A DNA stretch of 64,000 nucleotides, taken from positions 24,150 to 88,149 of the forward strand of contig DASYAE010000140.1 of NCBI GenBank assembly GCA_036501535.1, in the 5' to 3' direction. Source of the stretch: DASYAE01 sp036501535. Its GTDB lineage: Bacteria > Actinomycetota > Actinomycetes > Streptomycetales > Catenulisporaceae. Positions 33,074 to 41,717 of this stretch are shown piece by piece. A program made the position numbers and the translations under genes. Below the pieces are notes generated by a model. It did no database searches. It saw only the letters and a program-made list of their open reading frames with translations, and was not told the origin of the DNA. Numbering within the stretch: position 1 is the first letter of the stretch; the number at the start of each line of letters is the position of its first letter.

Positions 33074-34639
33074 ATGTCTCCAGCAGAGTCTTCAGCAGAG
33101 CCCCCAGCAGACGTGCCCCCGGCGGCACTGTCCGGCCACGCCCGCACCCCGGCCGTCCCGGACGACGACGCCACCCTGCACCAGCTCGGCTACCCGCGCC
33201 GGCTGACCCGCCGGTTCGAGCTCTTCGACAACTTCGCCATCTCCGCGACGATCATCAACGTCATAGCAGGGGTCTTCACCGGCTTCGCGATCGGGATGAA
33301 CGCGGGCGGCCCGCGGGTGCTGGTCTTCGGCTGGATCCTGGTCTCGGCGCTGGTGCTGGCCGTCGGCACCGCCATGGGCGAGATCGCCTCGGCCTTCCCG
33401 ACCAGCGGCGCGCTCTACTACTCGGCGGCGAAGCTGGCCCGCCGGCACAAGGCGGCCTGGGGCTGGTACACCGGCTGGCTCAACTTCGCCGGGCAGATCG
33501 GCGGCACAGCGGCCACCGACTTCGCCGCGGCCGCCTTCACGCAGACCTTCGCCGCCATGGTCTGGCCGTCCTACCGGCCGACGGCGCATCAGCAGGTCCT
33601 GATCGCGGCGGTGATCCTGCTCGTACATGCGTCGGCGAACACGTACACGGTCCGGCTCGTGGCGCTGCTGAACCGGGTCTCGGTGTGGTGGCTGCTGGCC
33701 GGCGTGGTGATCCTGGTCGGCGCGCTGGCGTTCGGGCCGGCGCAGCACCAGCCGCCCTCGTTCGTGTTCGCCTTCGACAACCGGACCGGGTTCCGCGCGG
33801 CCTGGTACGGCGGCGCGCTCGGGCTGCTGGTGACCGCCTGGACGTTCACCGGCTTCGACGCCTCGTTCCACATGAGCGAGGAGACCGTCGGCGCCGCGGA
33901 CAACGCGCCGCGCGGCATCGTGAACGCGATCCGCTGGTCCGCCGTGTTCGGGTTCTTCCTGCTGCTGGCGCTGGTGCTGGCCAGCCGGGACTGGGCCGGG
34001 CAGGCCGCGGCCGGCAACCCGCCGGTGCAGATCCTGGTCGACGCGCTCGGCGCGCCGGCCGCGCGGCTCCTGCTGCTGATCGTGATCGGCGCGCTGCTGT
34101 TCTGCGGCCTGGCCAACATGACCAGCAACTCGCGGCAGATCTTCGCCTTCTCCCGGGACGGCGCGCTGCCCGGCTCGCGGTTCTGGTACTCGGTCGGCGA
34201 GCGCACCCGCACGCCGGTCAAGGCGGTGTGGCTGGCCGCCGGGTGCGCCTTCGTGCTGCTGCTGCCCGGCTACTGGAACACCACCGCGTTCGAGGCGATC
34301 GTCAGCGTGAACGTGATCGGGCTGTTCGGCTCCTACGGCATCCCGATCTTCCTGCGGCTGCGGCTGGGCGCCGGCTTCCGGCCCGGCCCGTGGAACCGGG
34401 GCCGCTGGGGCGGCCCGATCGCGGCGCTGGCGGTGGCCTGGATCCTGCTCAGCAGCGTGCTGTTCATGCTGCCCGAGTCGAGCCCGATCACGCACGACTC
34501 GTTCAACTACGCGCCGGTCGCGCTCGGCGCGGTGATGGTGGTTGCCACGGTCTGGTGGTTCGCCGCCGCGAGGCGCAGCTTCCACGGCCCGGTCAGCTAC
34601 GGCACGCCGGAGGAGTTGGCGGCGATGGACCTGGTCTGA
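33074..34639 (+). CDS. APC-superfamily amino acid permease
   Basis: 521 aa with about 12 membrane helices. The N-terminal about 45 residues are cytoplasmic and Pro/Ala/Ser-rich. Family marks: NFAISATIINVIAGVFTGF, the helix-1 region, then GEIASAFPTSGALYYSAAKLA and EETVGAADNAPRGIVNAI (the conserved cytoplasmic loop of GABA/choline-type permeases). Probably imports an amino acid or amine; substrate not determinable. 67 bases after the unknown helical gene and likely cotranscribed. Confidence 0.88.
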   Translation: MSPAESSAEPPADVPPAALSGHARTPAVPDDDATLHQLGYPRRLTRRFELFDNFAISATIINVIAGVFTGFAIGMNAGGPRVLVFGWILVSALVLAVGTAMGEIASAFPTSGALYYSAAKLARRHKAAWGWYTGWLNFAGQIGGTAATDFAAAAFTQTFAAMVWPSYRPTAHQQVLIAAVILLVHASANTYTVRLVALLNRVSVWWLLAGVVILVGALAFGPAQHQPPSFVFAFDNRTGFRAAWYGGALGLLVTAWTFTGFDASFHMSEETVGAADNAPRGIVNAIRWSAVFGFFLLLALVLASRDWAGQAAAGNPPVQILVDALGAPAARLLLLIVIGALLFCGLANMTSNSRQIFAFSRDGALPGSRFWYSVGERTRTPVKAVWLAAGCAFVLLLPGYWNTTAFEAIVSVNVIGLFGSYGIPIFLRLRLGAGFRPGPWNRGRWGGPIAALAVAWILLSSVLFMLPESSPITHDSFNYAPVALGAVMVVATVWWFAAARRSFHGPVSYGTPEELAAMDLV

Positions 34640-34724
34640 GCCCCCTCCTCTGGTATGAGTACTGATAACGCATGACGCGGTCCCGGTCATGTGAGCCATG
34701 CACAGCAATCCAGGAGTAAGCACC

Positions 34725-35621
34725 ATGATCTCGCAGCCGGACCACGAACGCCTCGTGGTCACCCCGGTCGGCCCCGCCGAATGGTCTGCCGCCGCGATCG
34801 CCTGGGCCGCGGCCGAGGGCTGGAACCCGGGCCTGCGCGACAGCGACGCGTTCCTGCCGCAGGACCCCGGCGGCTTCTTCCTGGGCCGCCTCGACGGCGC
34901 GGAGGTCTCGGCGATCTCGGTGGTCAACTACGGGGACGAATTCGCCTTCCTGGGCTTCTACCTGGTGGATCCGCGACTTCGCGGGCGCGGGCTTGGCATC
35001 GCGACGTGGCGCGCGGCGATCGGCCATGCGGCGGAAGACAGAGTCGCCCGGCCGATCGGCCTCGACGGCGTGATCGCGCAACAGGAGAACTACGAGCGCT
35101 CCGGCTTCACCGCCGCCTATCGGACCCTGAAATACGGCGGCGTGATCCGTCCGTGTCCCCGGCCCGCGGCGCCGGAGACCGGCCTCGTGGTGTTCCCGGC
35201 CCGCGAAGTCGGGATCGACGAGCTGGCCGCCTACGACCGGCAGTGCTACCCGGCGGAGCGGCGCGAGTTCGTGCACCGCTGGATCGCAGTGCCCGGCCAC
35301 ACCGCCTTCGCCGCGATAAGCCGGGACGAGGAGGCGATCGTCGGCTACGGCGTGATCCGCCCCGGCCGCGACGCCTACCGCATCGGCCCGCTGTTCGCCG
35401 ACACGCCGCAGGCCGCCGCCGCGCTCTACGAGGCCCTGACGGCCGACCTGGCCGGCAGCCCGGTGCAGATCGACGTGCCCGAGCCCAACCACGCCGCCTG
35501 CGACTTCGCCGTCGAGCGCAGCCTGGCCGTCGTCTTCGAGACCGCGCGCATGTACACGGCGCCGGTCTCGATCGCGGCCCCGCACAAGGTGTTCGGCGTC
35601 ACAACCCTCGAACTCGGCTGA
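34725..35621 (+). CDS. GNAT acetyltransferase with YitH/Acetyltransf_18-type C-terminal domain
   Basis: 298 aa from ATG 34725 (MISQPDHERL), chosen for CAGGAG eight bases upstream. N-terminal GNAT fold (about 10-140) with the acetyl-CoA-binding region DPRLRGRGLGIATWRAA (R-x-x-G-x-G) and EQNY-type EQENYERSGF helix. The C-terminal half (about 150-290) resembles the second domain of YitH-like proteins, with YGVIRPGRDAYRIGPLFAD. Acceptor substrate unknown. Confidence 0.85.
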   Translation: MISQPDHERLVVTPVGPAEWSAAAIAWAAAEGWNPGLRDSDAFLPQDPGGFFLGRLDGAEVSAISVVNYGDEFAFLGFYLVDPRLRGRGLGIATWRAAIGHAAEDRVARPIGLDGVIAQQENYERSGFTAAYRTLKYGGVIRPCPRPAAPETGLVVFPAREVGIDELAAYDRQCYPAERREFVHRWIAVPGHTAFAAISRDEEAIVGYGVIRPGRDAYRIGPLFADTPQAAAALYEALTADLAGSPVQIDVPEPNHAACDFAVERSLAVVFETARMYTAPVSIAAPHKVFGVTTLELG

Positions 35622-35684
35622 GGTGCCGCGACGGCCCCGGTAAAACCGTTTGTCGGGCGGCGCGGCGCGGGCCATGCTGGCGCG

Positions 35685-36455
35685 GTGGAATTCACCGAGG
35701 ACGACGTCGCCGCGCTCTACGACGCGCAGTACCCGTGGGACGAGGAGCGCTTTCCCGCGGACGGCTACTACATCGGGCTGGTCATGGGCGCCGCATCAGT
35801 GCTCGACGTCGGGTGCGGCACCGGGCGGATGCTGCACCGGGCCCGCGATCTCGGGCACACCGGCCGGTTCGCCGGCATCGATCCTGACCTCGCCTCGCTG
35901 AACCGGGCCCGGCAGCACGCCGGCCTCGAGGTCGAATGGGTCGAGGGCACCGCCGCGGACATCGCCGCGATCCCCGCCTGGCAGGGGGCGTTCGAGCTGG
36001 CGACCATGGTCAGCCACGCCTTCCAGTGCCTCATCGGGGACGACGAGCTGCGCGCCTCGCTGGCCGCCGTCCGCGGCGCGCTGGCCGACGGCGGCCGGTT
36101 CGCCTTCGAGACCCGGCATCCGCAGGCTCGGGCCTGGGAGCAGTGGGCCGCCGCCGAGCCGGACAGGGTCGTCGACGCGCGCGGCCGGGACCTGGTCGTC
36201 TCCTGGCGGATCGAGTCGATCGCGGACGGCGTCGTGGCGATGACCGAGACGACGAGCACGCCCGACGGCACCGCCCTGCACGTCGGCCGCGGCTCACTGC
36301 GCTTCCTCGAGCCGGCCGCGCTGAACGACCTGCTCGGCGCGTCCGGCTTCAAGGTCGAGGAGCAGTACGGCGACTGGAAACACGGCCCGATCACGAGCGA
36401 GAGCCGCGAGATCGTCACCGTCGCGCGGGCGGAGTCTCAGGCCTTACGGATCTGA
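35685..36455 (+). CDS. Class I SAM-dependent methyltransferase
   Basis: 256 aa from GTG 35685. SAM-binding motif I DVGCGTGRML (about residues 44-53), acidic motif GIDPD at the end of beta-2, and EGTAADI as motif for adenine contact. The C-terminal part has a beta-sheet insertion (MTETTSTPDGTALHVGRGSLRFL). Small-molecule methyltransferase of unknown substrate. Its 3' end overlaps the convergent small gene by 19 bases. Confidence 0.88.
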   Translation: MEFTEDDVAALYDAQYPWDEERFPADGYYIGLVMGAASVLDVGCGTGRMLHRARDLGHTGRFAGIDPDLASLNRARQHAGLEVEWVEGTAADIAAIPAWQGAFELATMVSHAFQCLIGDDELRASLAAVRGALADGGRFAFETRHPQARAWEQWAAAEPDRVVDARGRDLVVSWRIESIADGVVAMTETTSTPDGTALHVGRGSLRFLEPAALNDLLGASGFKVEEQYGDWKHGPITSESREIVTVARAESQALRI

Positions 36456-36652
36456 CCAGGCCACACGATCCGCTGATCACGGTGATACGGGGCCGCCTTC
36501 TTGGTCGGCCCGCAGTCGATCAGGATCTGTTTCGGATAGCCGTCCGCCGGACCGACCACGGTCGAATAGATCGGCGCGCAGTCCGCATTCATGCCGGCCC
36601 GATACTCGACCGTGTCGCCCTCGGCGACCTCGTCGCCCTTCAGATCCTGCAT
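36437..36652 (-). CDS. Small protein of unknown function
   Basis: 71 aa from ATG 36652 with AAAGGG just upstream. Soluble, probably beta-rich (GDTVEYRAGMNADCAPIYSTVV), with two cysteines and a basic region TKKAAPYHRDQR. No family recognised. Codon use is normal for the window; it overlaps the end of the methyltransferase gene antisense by 19 bases. Confidence 0.55.
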   Translation of the reverse strand: MQDLKGDEVAEGDTVEYRAGMNADCAPIYSTVVGPADGYPKQILIDCGPTKKAAPYHRDQRIVWPGQIRKA

Positions 36653-36862
36653 GCCATTGCCCTTTCGATCGGCGCGGGTGCCTCAGAAACCTTCTCAGCC
36701 CCGGAGCGCCGATACCCGACGCCCTGCTGACCCCGACCACAGCAACAGTCACAGAAACACCCCCGCGATCTGCCCACTCAGCCTCGCAGCAATGTCCGCC
36801 GAGTACAACCGGGGCTTGGAACTCTTGCCGCTCAAATGTTCCCGGACTTCGCCTACCGGGCC

Positions 36863-37924
36863 CTAGCCGATCCCGCTCAGCTCCTCCCGGATCGCCGCGG
36901 CGAAAGCGTCGATGTCCGCCTCGGTCGTGTCGAACGAGGCCATCCAGCGCACCTCGCCGGTGTGCTCGTTCCAGGTGTAGAAACGGAACCGCTTCTGCAG
37001 CCGGCCCGTCACGTCCCGCGGCAGGATCGCGAAGACCGCGTTGGACTCGACCGGCTGAGTGACCGTCAGGCCGGGAAGGTCGCGCACCGCCCCGTAGAGC
37101 CGCCGGGCCATCGCGTTGGAGTGCCGGGCGCTGCGCAGCCACAGGTCGCCGCCGAGCAGCGCCTCGAACTGAGCCGAGACGAAGCGCATCTTCGAGGCCA
37201 GCTGCATGTCGAGCTTGCGCAGGAACTTCACGCCCTCGGCCGCGGCCGGGTTCAGCACCACCAGTGCCTCACCGAACAGCGCGCCGTTCTTCGTTCCACC
37301 GAAGGAGAGCATGTCGACGCCCACGTCAGTGGTGAACTCGCGCAGCGGCACCCCAAGCGTCGCCGCCGCGTTGGCCAGCCGCGCGCCGTCGGCGTAGACC
37401 TTCATCCCGTGGCCGTGCGCCTGCTCGCAGAGCGCTGCGATCTCCGCCGGCCGGTAGCAGGTGCCGAGCTCGGTGGTCTGGCTGATCGCCACCACGCGGG
37501 GCTGGGCCCGGTGCTCGTCGCCCCAGCCCCAGGCGTGCCGGGCCACCAGATCCGGGGTCAGCTTGCCGTCCGGCGCGGGCAGCGTCAGCAGCTTGATGCC
37601 GCCGACCTTCTCCGGCGCGCCGCACTCGTCCACGTTGACGTGCGCGGTCTCGGCGCAGATCACCGAGTCCCAGGGCCCGGTCATCGACTGCAGCGCCACC
37701 ACGTTCGCGCCGGTGCCGTTGAACACCGGGAACACGCTCGCCTGCGGGCCGAAGTGCTCCTGGAACAGCTCCTGCAGGTGCTCGGTGTAGTCGTCCTCGC
37801 CGTAGCTGATCTGGTGGCCGCCGTTGGCCGCGGCGATCGCCTCGAGCACCTCCGGGTGCACGCCGGCATAGTTGTCGCTGGCGAAGCCGCGCAGCTCGGG
37901 GTCGTGTCGTCGCGGGACGGTCAC
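36863..37924 (-). CDS. Low-specificity threonine aldolase
   Basis: 353 aa from GTG 37924. PLP-dependent beta-eliminating lyase: cleaves L-(allo)threonine to glycine and acetaldehyde. Family marks: GFASDNYAGVHPEVLEAIAAAN at the start, SYGEDDYTEHL, the GTGANVVAL PLP phosphate region, and the PLP lysine in LSFGGTKNGAL. 17 bases after the preceding DUF6421-like gene, so one operon. Confidence 0.93.
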   Translation of the reverse strand: MTVPRRHDPELRGFASDNYAGVHPEVLEAIAAANGGHQISYGEDDYTEHLQELFQEHFGPQASVFPVFNGTGANVVALQSMTGPWDSVICAETAHVNVDECGAPEKVGGIKLLTLPAPDGKLTPDLVARHAWGWGDEHRAQPRVVAISQTTELGTCYRPAEIAALCEQAHGHGMKVYADGARLANAAATLGVPLREFTTDVGVDMLSFGGTKNGALFGEALVVLNPAAAEGVKFLRKLDMQLASKMRFVSAQFEALLGGDLWLRSARHSNAMARRLYGAVRDLPGLTVTQPVESNAVFAILPRDVTGRLQKRFRFYTWNEHTGEVRWMASFDTTEADIDAFAAAIREELSGIG

Positions 37925-37941
37925 CGTGTTCTCGCAATCGG

Positions 37942-39399
37942 TCAGGCGGCTGTCGTCGGCCGGCTGTCGCCGGTGATGCCCTTCGTCGAGGCGATCACCG
38001 CGCGCAGCTTCTTCTCCAGGGCCTCGTAGAACATGCTCAGCGGGAACTCGTCCGCCATGACCAGGTTAACCAGCTCCCGCGGCGCGCCCTGCAGGGGCAG
38101 CACCTCGCCCCACGGCTCGCCCCGGCCCGGCCCGCCGGCCAGCCCGCGCGCCCAGGTCGACGCCGGGTTCGGGGTGACGTACTCGGCGACCAGCTGGTAG
38201 GCGGCGATCCAGTGCGCCGTCTTCGGCCGGTCGATGCCGTCCCGGTAGAGCTTCTCCACCTTCTCGCACAGGTCGATCACCGCCGGGGCGACCCGCTCCC
38301 ACTCGATCCGCAGCCGGTTGTCGGTCCAGTGCAGCACGCCGTTCTTGTGCAGGTAGGCGAACAGCAGCTGGCCGCCGAGGCCGTCGTAGTTGCGCACCCG
38401 GCTGCCGGTGATCGGGAAGCGGAAGAGCCGGTCGAACAGGATCGCCTGCTGCACCGCCCGCCCCTGCGCCAGGCCCTCGGCCTCGAGCCGCACCGCCTCG
38501 CGGAAGGTGTTCAGGTCGCAGCGCAGCTCCTCGAGCGCGTAGAGCCAGTACGGCATCCGCTGTTTGATCATGAACGGGTCGAACGGCAGGTCGCCGTGGC
38601 TGTGCGTGCGGTCGTGCACCATGTCCCAGAGCACGAACGCGTCCTGTGCCCGGCCCTGGTCGGCGACCAGCCCGGCGGCGTCCTCGGGCAGCTCGAGCCG
38701 GAGCACCTCGGCGGCCGCCCCGGTGACCGCGCGGAACCGCGCCGACTCCCGGTCGCAGAAGATCGCGCCCCAGCTGAACCGCTCCGGCGCCTGGCGCACC
38801 GCCACGGTCTCCGGGAAGAGCACCGCGCTGTTGGTGTCGTAGCCGGCGGTGAAGGCCTCGAAGGCGATCGGCACGAACATCGGGTTGTCGTACCGGGTGC
38901 GCTCCAGCTCGGCCAGCCAGTCCGGCCAGACCACCCGGAAGACCACGGCCTCGAAGTTGCGGTCCGGGTTGCCGTTCTGCGTGTACATCGGGAACAGCAC
39001 GAGGTGCCGGCGGCCGTCCGCGCGCTGCTGCTCAGGGTGGAAGGCGAGCAGCGCGTCGAGGAAGTCCGGCACGCCGAAGCCGCCGTCGGCCCACCGGCGC
39101 AGGTCGGCCGCGGCCGTCGCGAGGTATTCGGCGTCGTGCGGGAAGTGCGGGGCCAGCTCGTCCAGCGCCGCCAGGACCTCGGCGACCGCGGCGCGAGCCT
39201 GCGCGTGCTCCTCCGCCCCGGGCCCTTCTGCGTCATCGGTCGGGGGGATCGAGCCGTCCTTCGCCTGAAGCGGCCGGATCCGCTCGACCGCCGCGGCCAG
39301 CCGGTCCCATCCCGGCCGCCAGGCGGCCCGGTCCTGCTGATCGCGGGTCTGCGCCTCGGTGCCCGCTGGAATGTCCGCCAACGCGAGAGTCTGCGCCAT
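37942..39399 (-). CDS. DUF6421-like protein
   Basis: 485 aa from ATG 39399 with GGAG upstream. I recognise it as the actinobacterial family annotated DUF6421. No catalytic function is established. Visible features: an N-terminal helical part, then a conserved core including LVLFPMYTQNGNPDRNFEAVVFRV and a His/Asp cluster HDRTHSHGDLPFDPFM that looks like a metal site. Cotranscribed with threonine aldolase, suggesting a shared amino-acid-related pathway (inference). Confidence 0.75.
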   Translation of the reverse strand: MAQTLALADIPAGTEAQTRDQQDRAAWRPGWDRLAAAVERIRPLQAKDGSIPPTDDAEGPGAEEHAQARAAVAEVLAALDELAPHFPHDAEYLATAAADLRRWADGGFGVPDFLDALLAFHPEQQRADGRRHLVLFPMYTQNGNPDRNFEAVVFRVVWPDWLAELERTRYDNPMFVPIAFEAFTAGYDTNSAVLFPETVAVRQAPERFSWGAIFCDRESARFRAVTGAAAEVLRLELPEDAAGLVADQGRAQDAFVLWDMVHDRTHSHGDLPFDPFMIKQRMPYWLYALEELRCDLNTFREAVRLEAEGLAQGRAVQQAILFDRLFRFPITGSRVRNYDGLGGQLLFAYLHKNGVLHWTDNRLRIEWERVAPAVIDLCEKVEKLYRDGIDRPKTAHWIAAYQLVAEYVTPNPASTWARGLAGGPGRGEPWGEVLPLQGAPRELVNLVMADEFPLSMFYEALEKKLRAVIASTKGITGDSRPTTAA

Positions 39400-39413
39400 G
39401 ATCTCGCTCCGTC

Positions 39414-39426
39414 CGTAAAATTTACG
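39414..39426. promoter_or_regulatory. 13-bp perfect palindrome in front of the DUF6421-like operon
   Basis: CGTAAA-A-TTTACG is symmetrical about its central base and lies 15 bases upstream of the ATG (minus strand), in an AT-rich spot within otherwise GC-rich DNA. Operator position for a repressor of the DUF6421-threonine aldolase unit. Confidence 0.5.
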
Positions 39427-39573
39427 TCTACAACGTGAGGATTACGCAATTATTCTCGCCCATAGCGCCTCTCGAGGGCAAGGTTGAGGGGTCGAGCACG
39501 GCTAGGAAAGGGGTTGGGTCGCAGCTCGGCGGGGGTACGGCGGCGTGTTTTTCGGGGGAGGGGGAGGGCCGGT

Positions 39574-40323
39574 TCAGCGGGCGAAGTGGAAGCCGTGCGG
39601 GATCAGCCAGTGGCCGCCGAGCAGGACGCAGCCGAGCGAGACGAGCATGAACAGGCCGACCCAGGCCCAGCCGGGCAGCCGGGTCAGCTTGGCCAGCTGG
39701 TCCGCGTCGGAGTCGGGCGCGCGCCCGGCCCGGCGCTGCAGCTGCAGCTCGAACACCGGGCGCACCCCGCCGAACAGCAGGAACCAGACCGCCGCGTACG
39801 CGGAGGCGGCCTGCACCCGCGGATCGGCGAACCACGAGACGGCGAACACCAGCGCCGCGGTGGCCAGCACGGCGAGCAGCCCGTAGAAGTTGCGCAGCAT
39901 CAATAGCATGACACCGAGCAGCGCCACGCAGGCCCACAGCAGCGCGGTCACGTGCCCGGTGCCGAGCAGTGCCGCACCGGCCAGGCCGAACAGCGAGGGG
40001 GAGAGGTAGCCGGCCACCGCGGTGAGCACCATGCCGGCGCCGTACGGCTTGCCGTAGGACACCGTAACGCCCGAGGTGTCCGCGTGTAGCCGGATGCCGC
40101 TCAGCCGTCGTCCGGTGGCCAGAGCGGCGACCGCGTGGCCACCTTCATGCGCGATCGTCACGGCGTTGCGGGCGATCCGCCACACCGGCCGGTACGCCAC
40201 GGCCGCCAGCGACGCGGTCGCCGCGGCCAGGACCAGCCAGCGCGGAGCGTCGGGCTGCACGGTGACCACCTCGTGCCACAGCTCGCTGAGATTCGACACC
40301 GATGCTGCCGCGACCACCGTCAT
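39574..40323 (-). CDS. M50B-like membrane metallopeptidase
   Basis: 249 aa from ATG 40323 (TTG 40329 is two codons upstream). Zinc motif HEGGH (HExxH) at about residues 61-65 at the end of a membrane helix, with about six further helices. Matches the Peptidase_M50B-like family. Such proteins are site-2-protease relatives that cleave within membranes; the substrate is unknown. Starts about 12 bases after the stop of the propeller gene, so the two are coupled. Confidence 0.82.
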   Translation of the reverse strand: MTVVAAASVSNLSELWHEVVTVQPDAPRWLVLAAATASLAAVAYRPVWRIARNAVTIAHEGGHAVAALATGRRLSGIRLHADTSGVTVSYGKPYGAGMVLTAVAGYLSPSLFGLAGAALLGTGHVTALLWACVALLGVMLLMLRNFYGLLAVLATAALVFAVSWFADPRVQAASAYAAVWFLLFGGVRPVFELQLQRRAGRAPDSDADQLAKLTRLPGWAWVGLFMLVSLGCVLLGGHWLIPHGFHFAR

Positions 40324-40335
40324 GAGCAAAGGATG

Positions 40336-41466
40336 CTAGACGGGATGCGGTCCGGTCCAGCCGCCGTCCTTGAGACTGTAATGCAGCGGGGGCTGCGAAT
40401 ACCGGTCGAGTACGAACACGTCCATCCGCGCGCCGCCGTCCCGATAGCCGACCGCGAGCGGCGCGCCCGCCGGCAGGCCGAGCCCGCCCGGCACCACCCC
40501 GACGGTGAAGCCGCCGCCCGGTTCGTTCGCATACTGACGCAGCCGGCCGACCTCGTCGATCGCGAAGAGCAGCAGCTGGCGGCGGGATCCGAGCTCGGGC
40601 CGCTCGCAGTAGCCGACGGCCACCGCGGCCAGCGGCGGCATGCCGTCGGCGGGCAGCGGCCGGTCCGCCCAGCGCCCGGAGCGCTCCTGCTGGAACTCGC
40701 GCAGCCGGCCGGACTGGTCGACCACGAAGACGCTCGGCTCGCCGCCGTCCGGATAGCCGACGGCCAGTGGCGCGCCCGGCGGCAGCGGAGCCCCGCCGGC
40801 CTCGCCGGACAGCGCCGAGTCGGCCCGCCACTTCCCCTCGGCGGACTGCGCCATGCACACCAGCGAGCCCTCCCGGTCCACCGCGAACACCGTCAGCAGC
40901 CTGCGACCGGACCGATAGCCGGTGGCCAGGTTCGCGCCGTACGGCAGCGGCGCGTCATAGGGCAGCTGGCCGGCCCGCCACTTCCCGTCCGCGTCGACCT
41001 GGTAGATCAGCGGCTGCCCGGCGCGGCCGGTGGTGAACACGTCGAGCAGCACGCTCTCGCCGCGGCCCCGGCCGTCGTCGTGGTCCCGCTCGAAGCCGGT
41101 CGCCAGGCACGCGCCCGGCGGGATGCCCACCGCCTCGGGCACCACGTCCGACTCCCAGTGCCGCTCGCCGTGCGCGGTGAAGACCCGCAGCATGCCGTCG
41201 CGGTCCACCGCGAACACCTCGAGCCGGTCCTCGGCCCGCTGGTAGCCGGTGGCCAGCGATCCGGGCGGATGGTCGAGGGTGCCGAACGGCAGCCCGTCCC
41301 CCCGCGGCAGCGCCGCCCGCCGCCAGAGCGCTCCGCCGGCCCCGCCCCGCTCCGCCTCGTCCCACCGCAGCTCGCAGAGCACCCCTTCGGCGTCGATGAA
41401 GTACACGCCGAGCCGGTCGGGCTCCCGCCGCTGCCCGACCGCAAGCTGTCCCCCGACTCGGCTCAC
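40336..41466 (-). CDS. Seven-repeat beta-propeller-like protein
   Basis: 376 aa from GTG 41466. The sequence consists of seven repeats of about 50 residues with the pattern LA(T/V)GY, then (V/L)FxVDxxGxL, then W. This predicts a seven-bladed beta-propeller of the lectin/tachylectin-like kind. No signal peptide or membrane segment is visible, so it should be cytoplasmic unless exported otherwise. Immediately upstream of and probably cotranscribed with the M50 protease; it may be an adaptor or carbohydrate-binding partner. Identity as a lectin is inference from repeat pattern only. Confidence 0.7.
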   Translation of the reverse strand: MSRVGGQLAVGQRREPDRLGVYFIDAEGVLCELRWDEAERGGAGGALWRRAALPRGDGLPFGTLDHPPGSLATGYQRAEDRLEVFAVDRDGMLRVFTAHGERHWESDVVPEAVGIPPGACLATGFERDHDDGRGRGESVLLDVFTTGRAGQPLIYQVDADGKWRAGQLPYDAPLPYGANLATGYRSGRRLLTVFAVDREGSLVCMAQSAEGKWRADSALSGEAGGAPLPPGAPLAVGYPDGGEPSVFVVDQSGRLREFQQERSGRWADRPLPADGMPPLAAVAVGYCERPELGSRRQLLLFAIDEVGRLRQYANEPGGGFTVGVVPGGLGLPAGAPLAVGYRDGGARMDVFVLDRYSQPPLHYSLKDGGWTGPHPV

Positions 41467-41674
41467 TGTAGCCGCACCGCCTCACATCACCCGCGGGTCA
41501 ATCGACACCGTGCCGAGCTGCGCCGTGCCATGGGTGACATGGTCCTGCATTTGAGTGCCCCGTGGGACGGTCTTTGCGAAATTGTGTAGAAAGTTACTGG
41601 CCCAGATAACCCGGATTGTGTTAGCGGCGTCCATTTTAGGAGCATCCTGATCCGCCCGGCGGCGCGCCGCGGCC

Positions 41675-41694
41675 GGCCCCTTACTTCAGGGGCC
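41675..41694 (-). terminator. Hairpin after the CBM2-like gene
   Basis: GGCCCC (41675-41680) and GGGGCC (41689-41694) around an eight-base loop, 24 bases past the stop on the minus strand. The remaining intergenic DNA (41467-41717) shows no gene. Confidence 0.35.
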
Positions 41695-41717
41695 TGAACT
41701 GCGTGTTCTGTCTCGGC

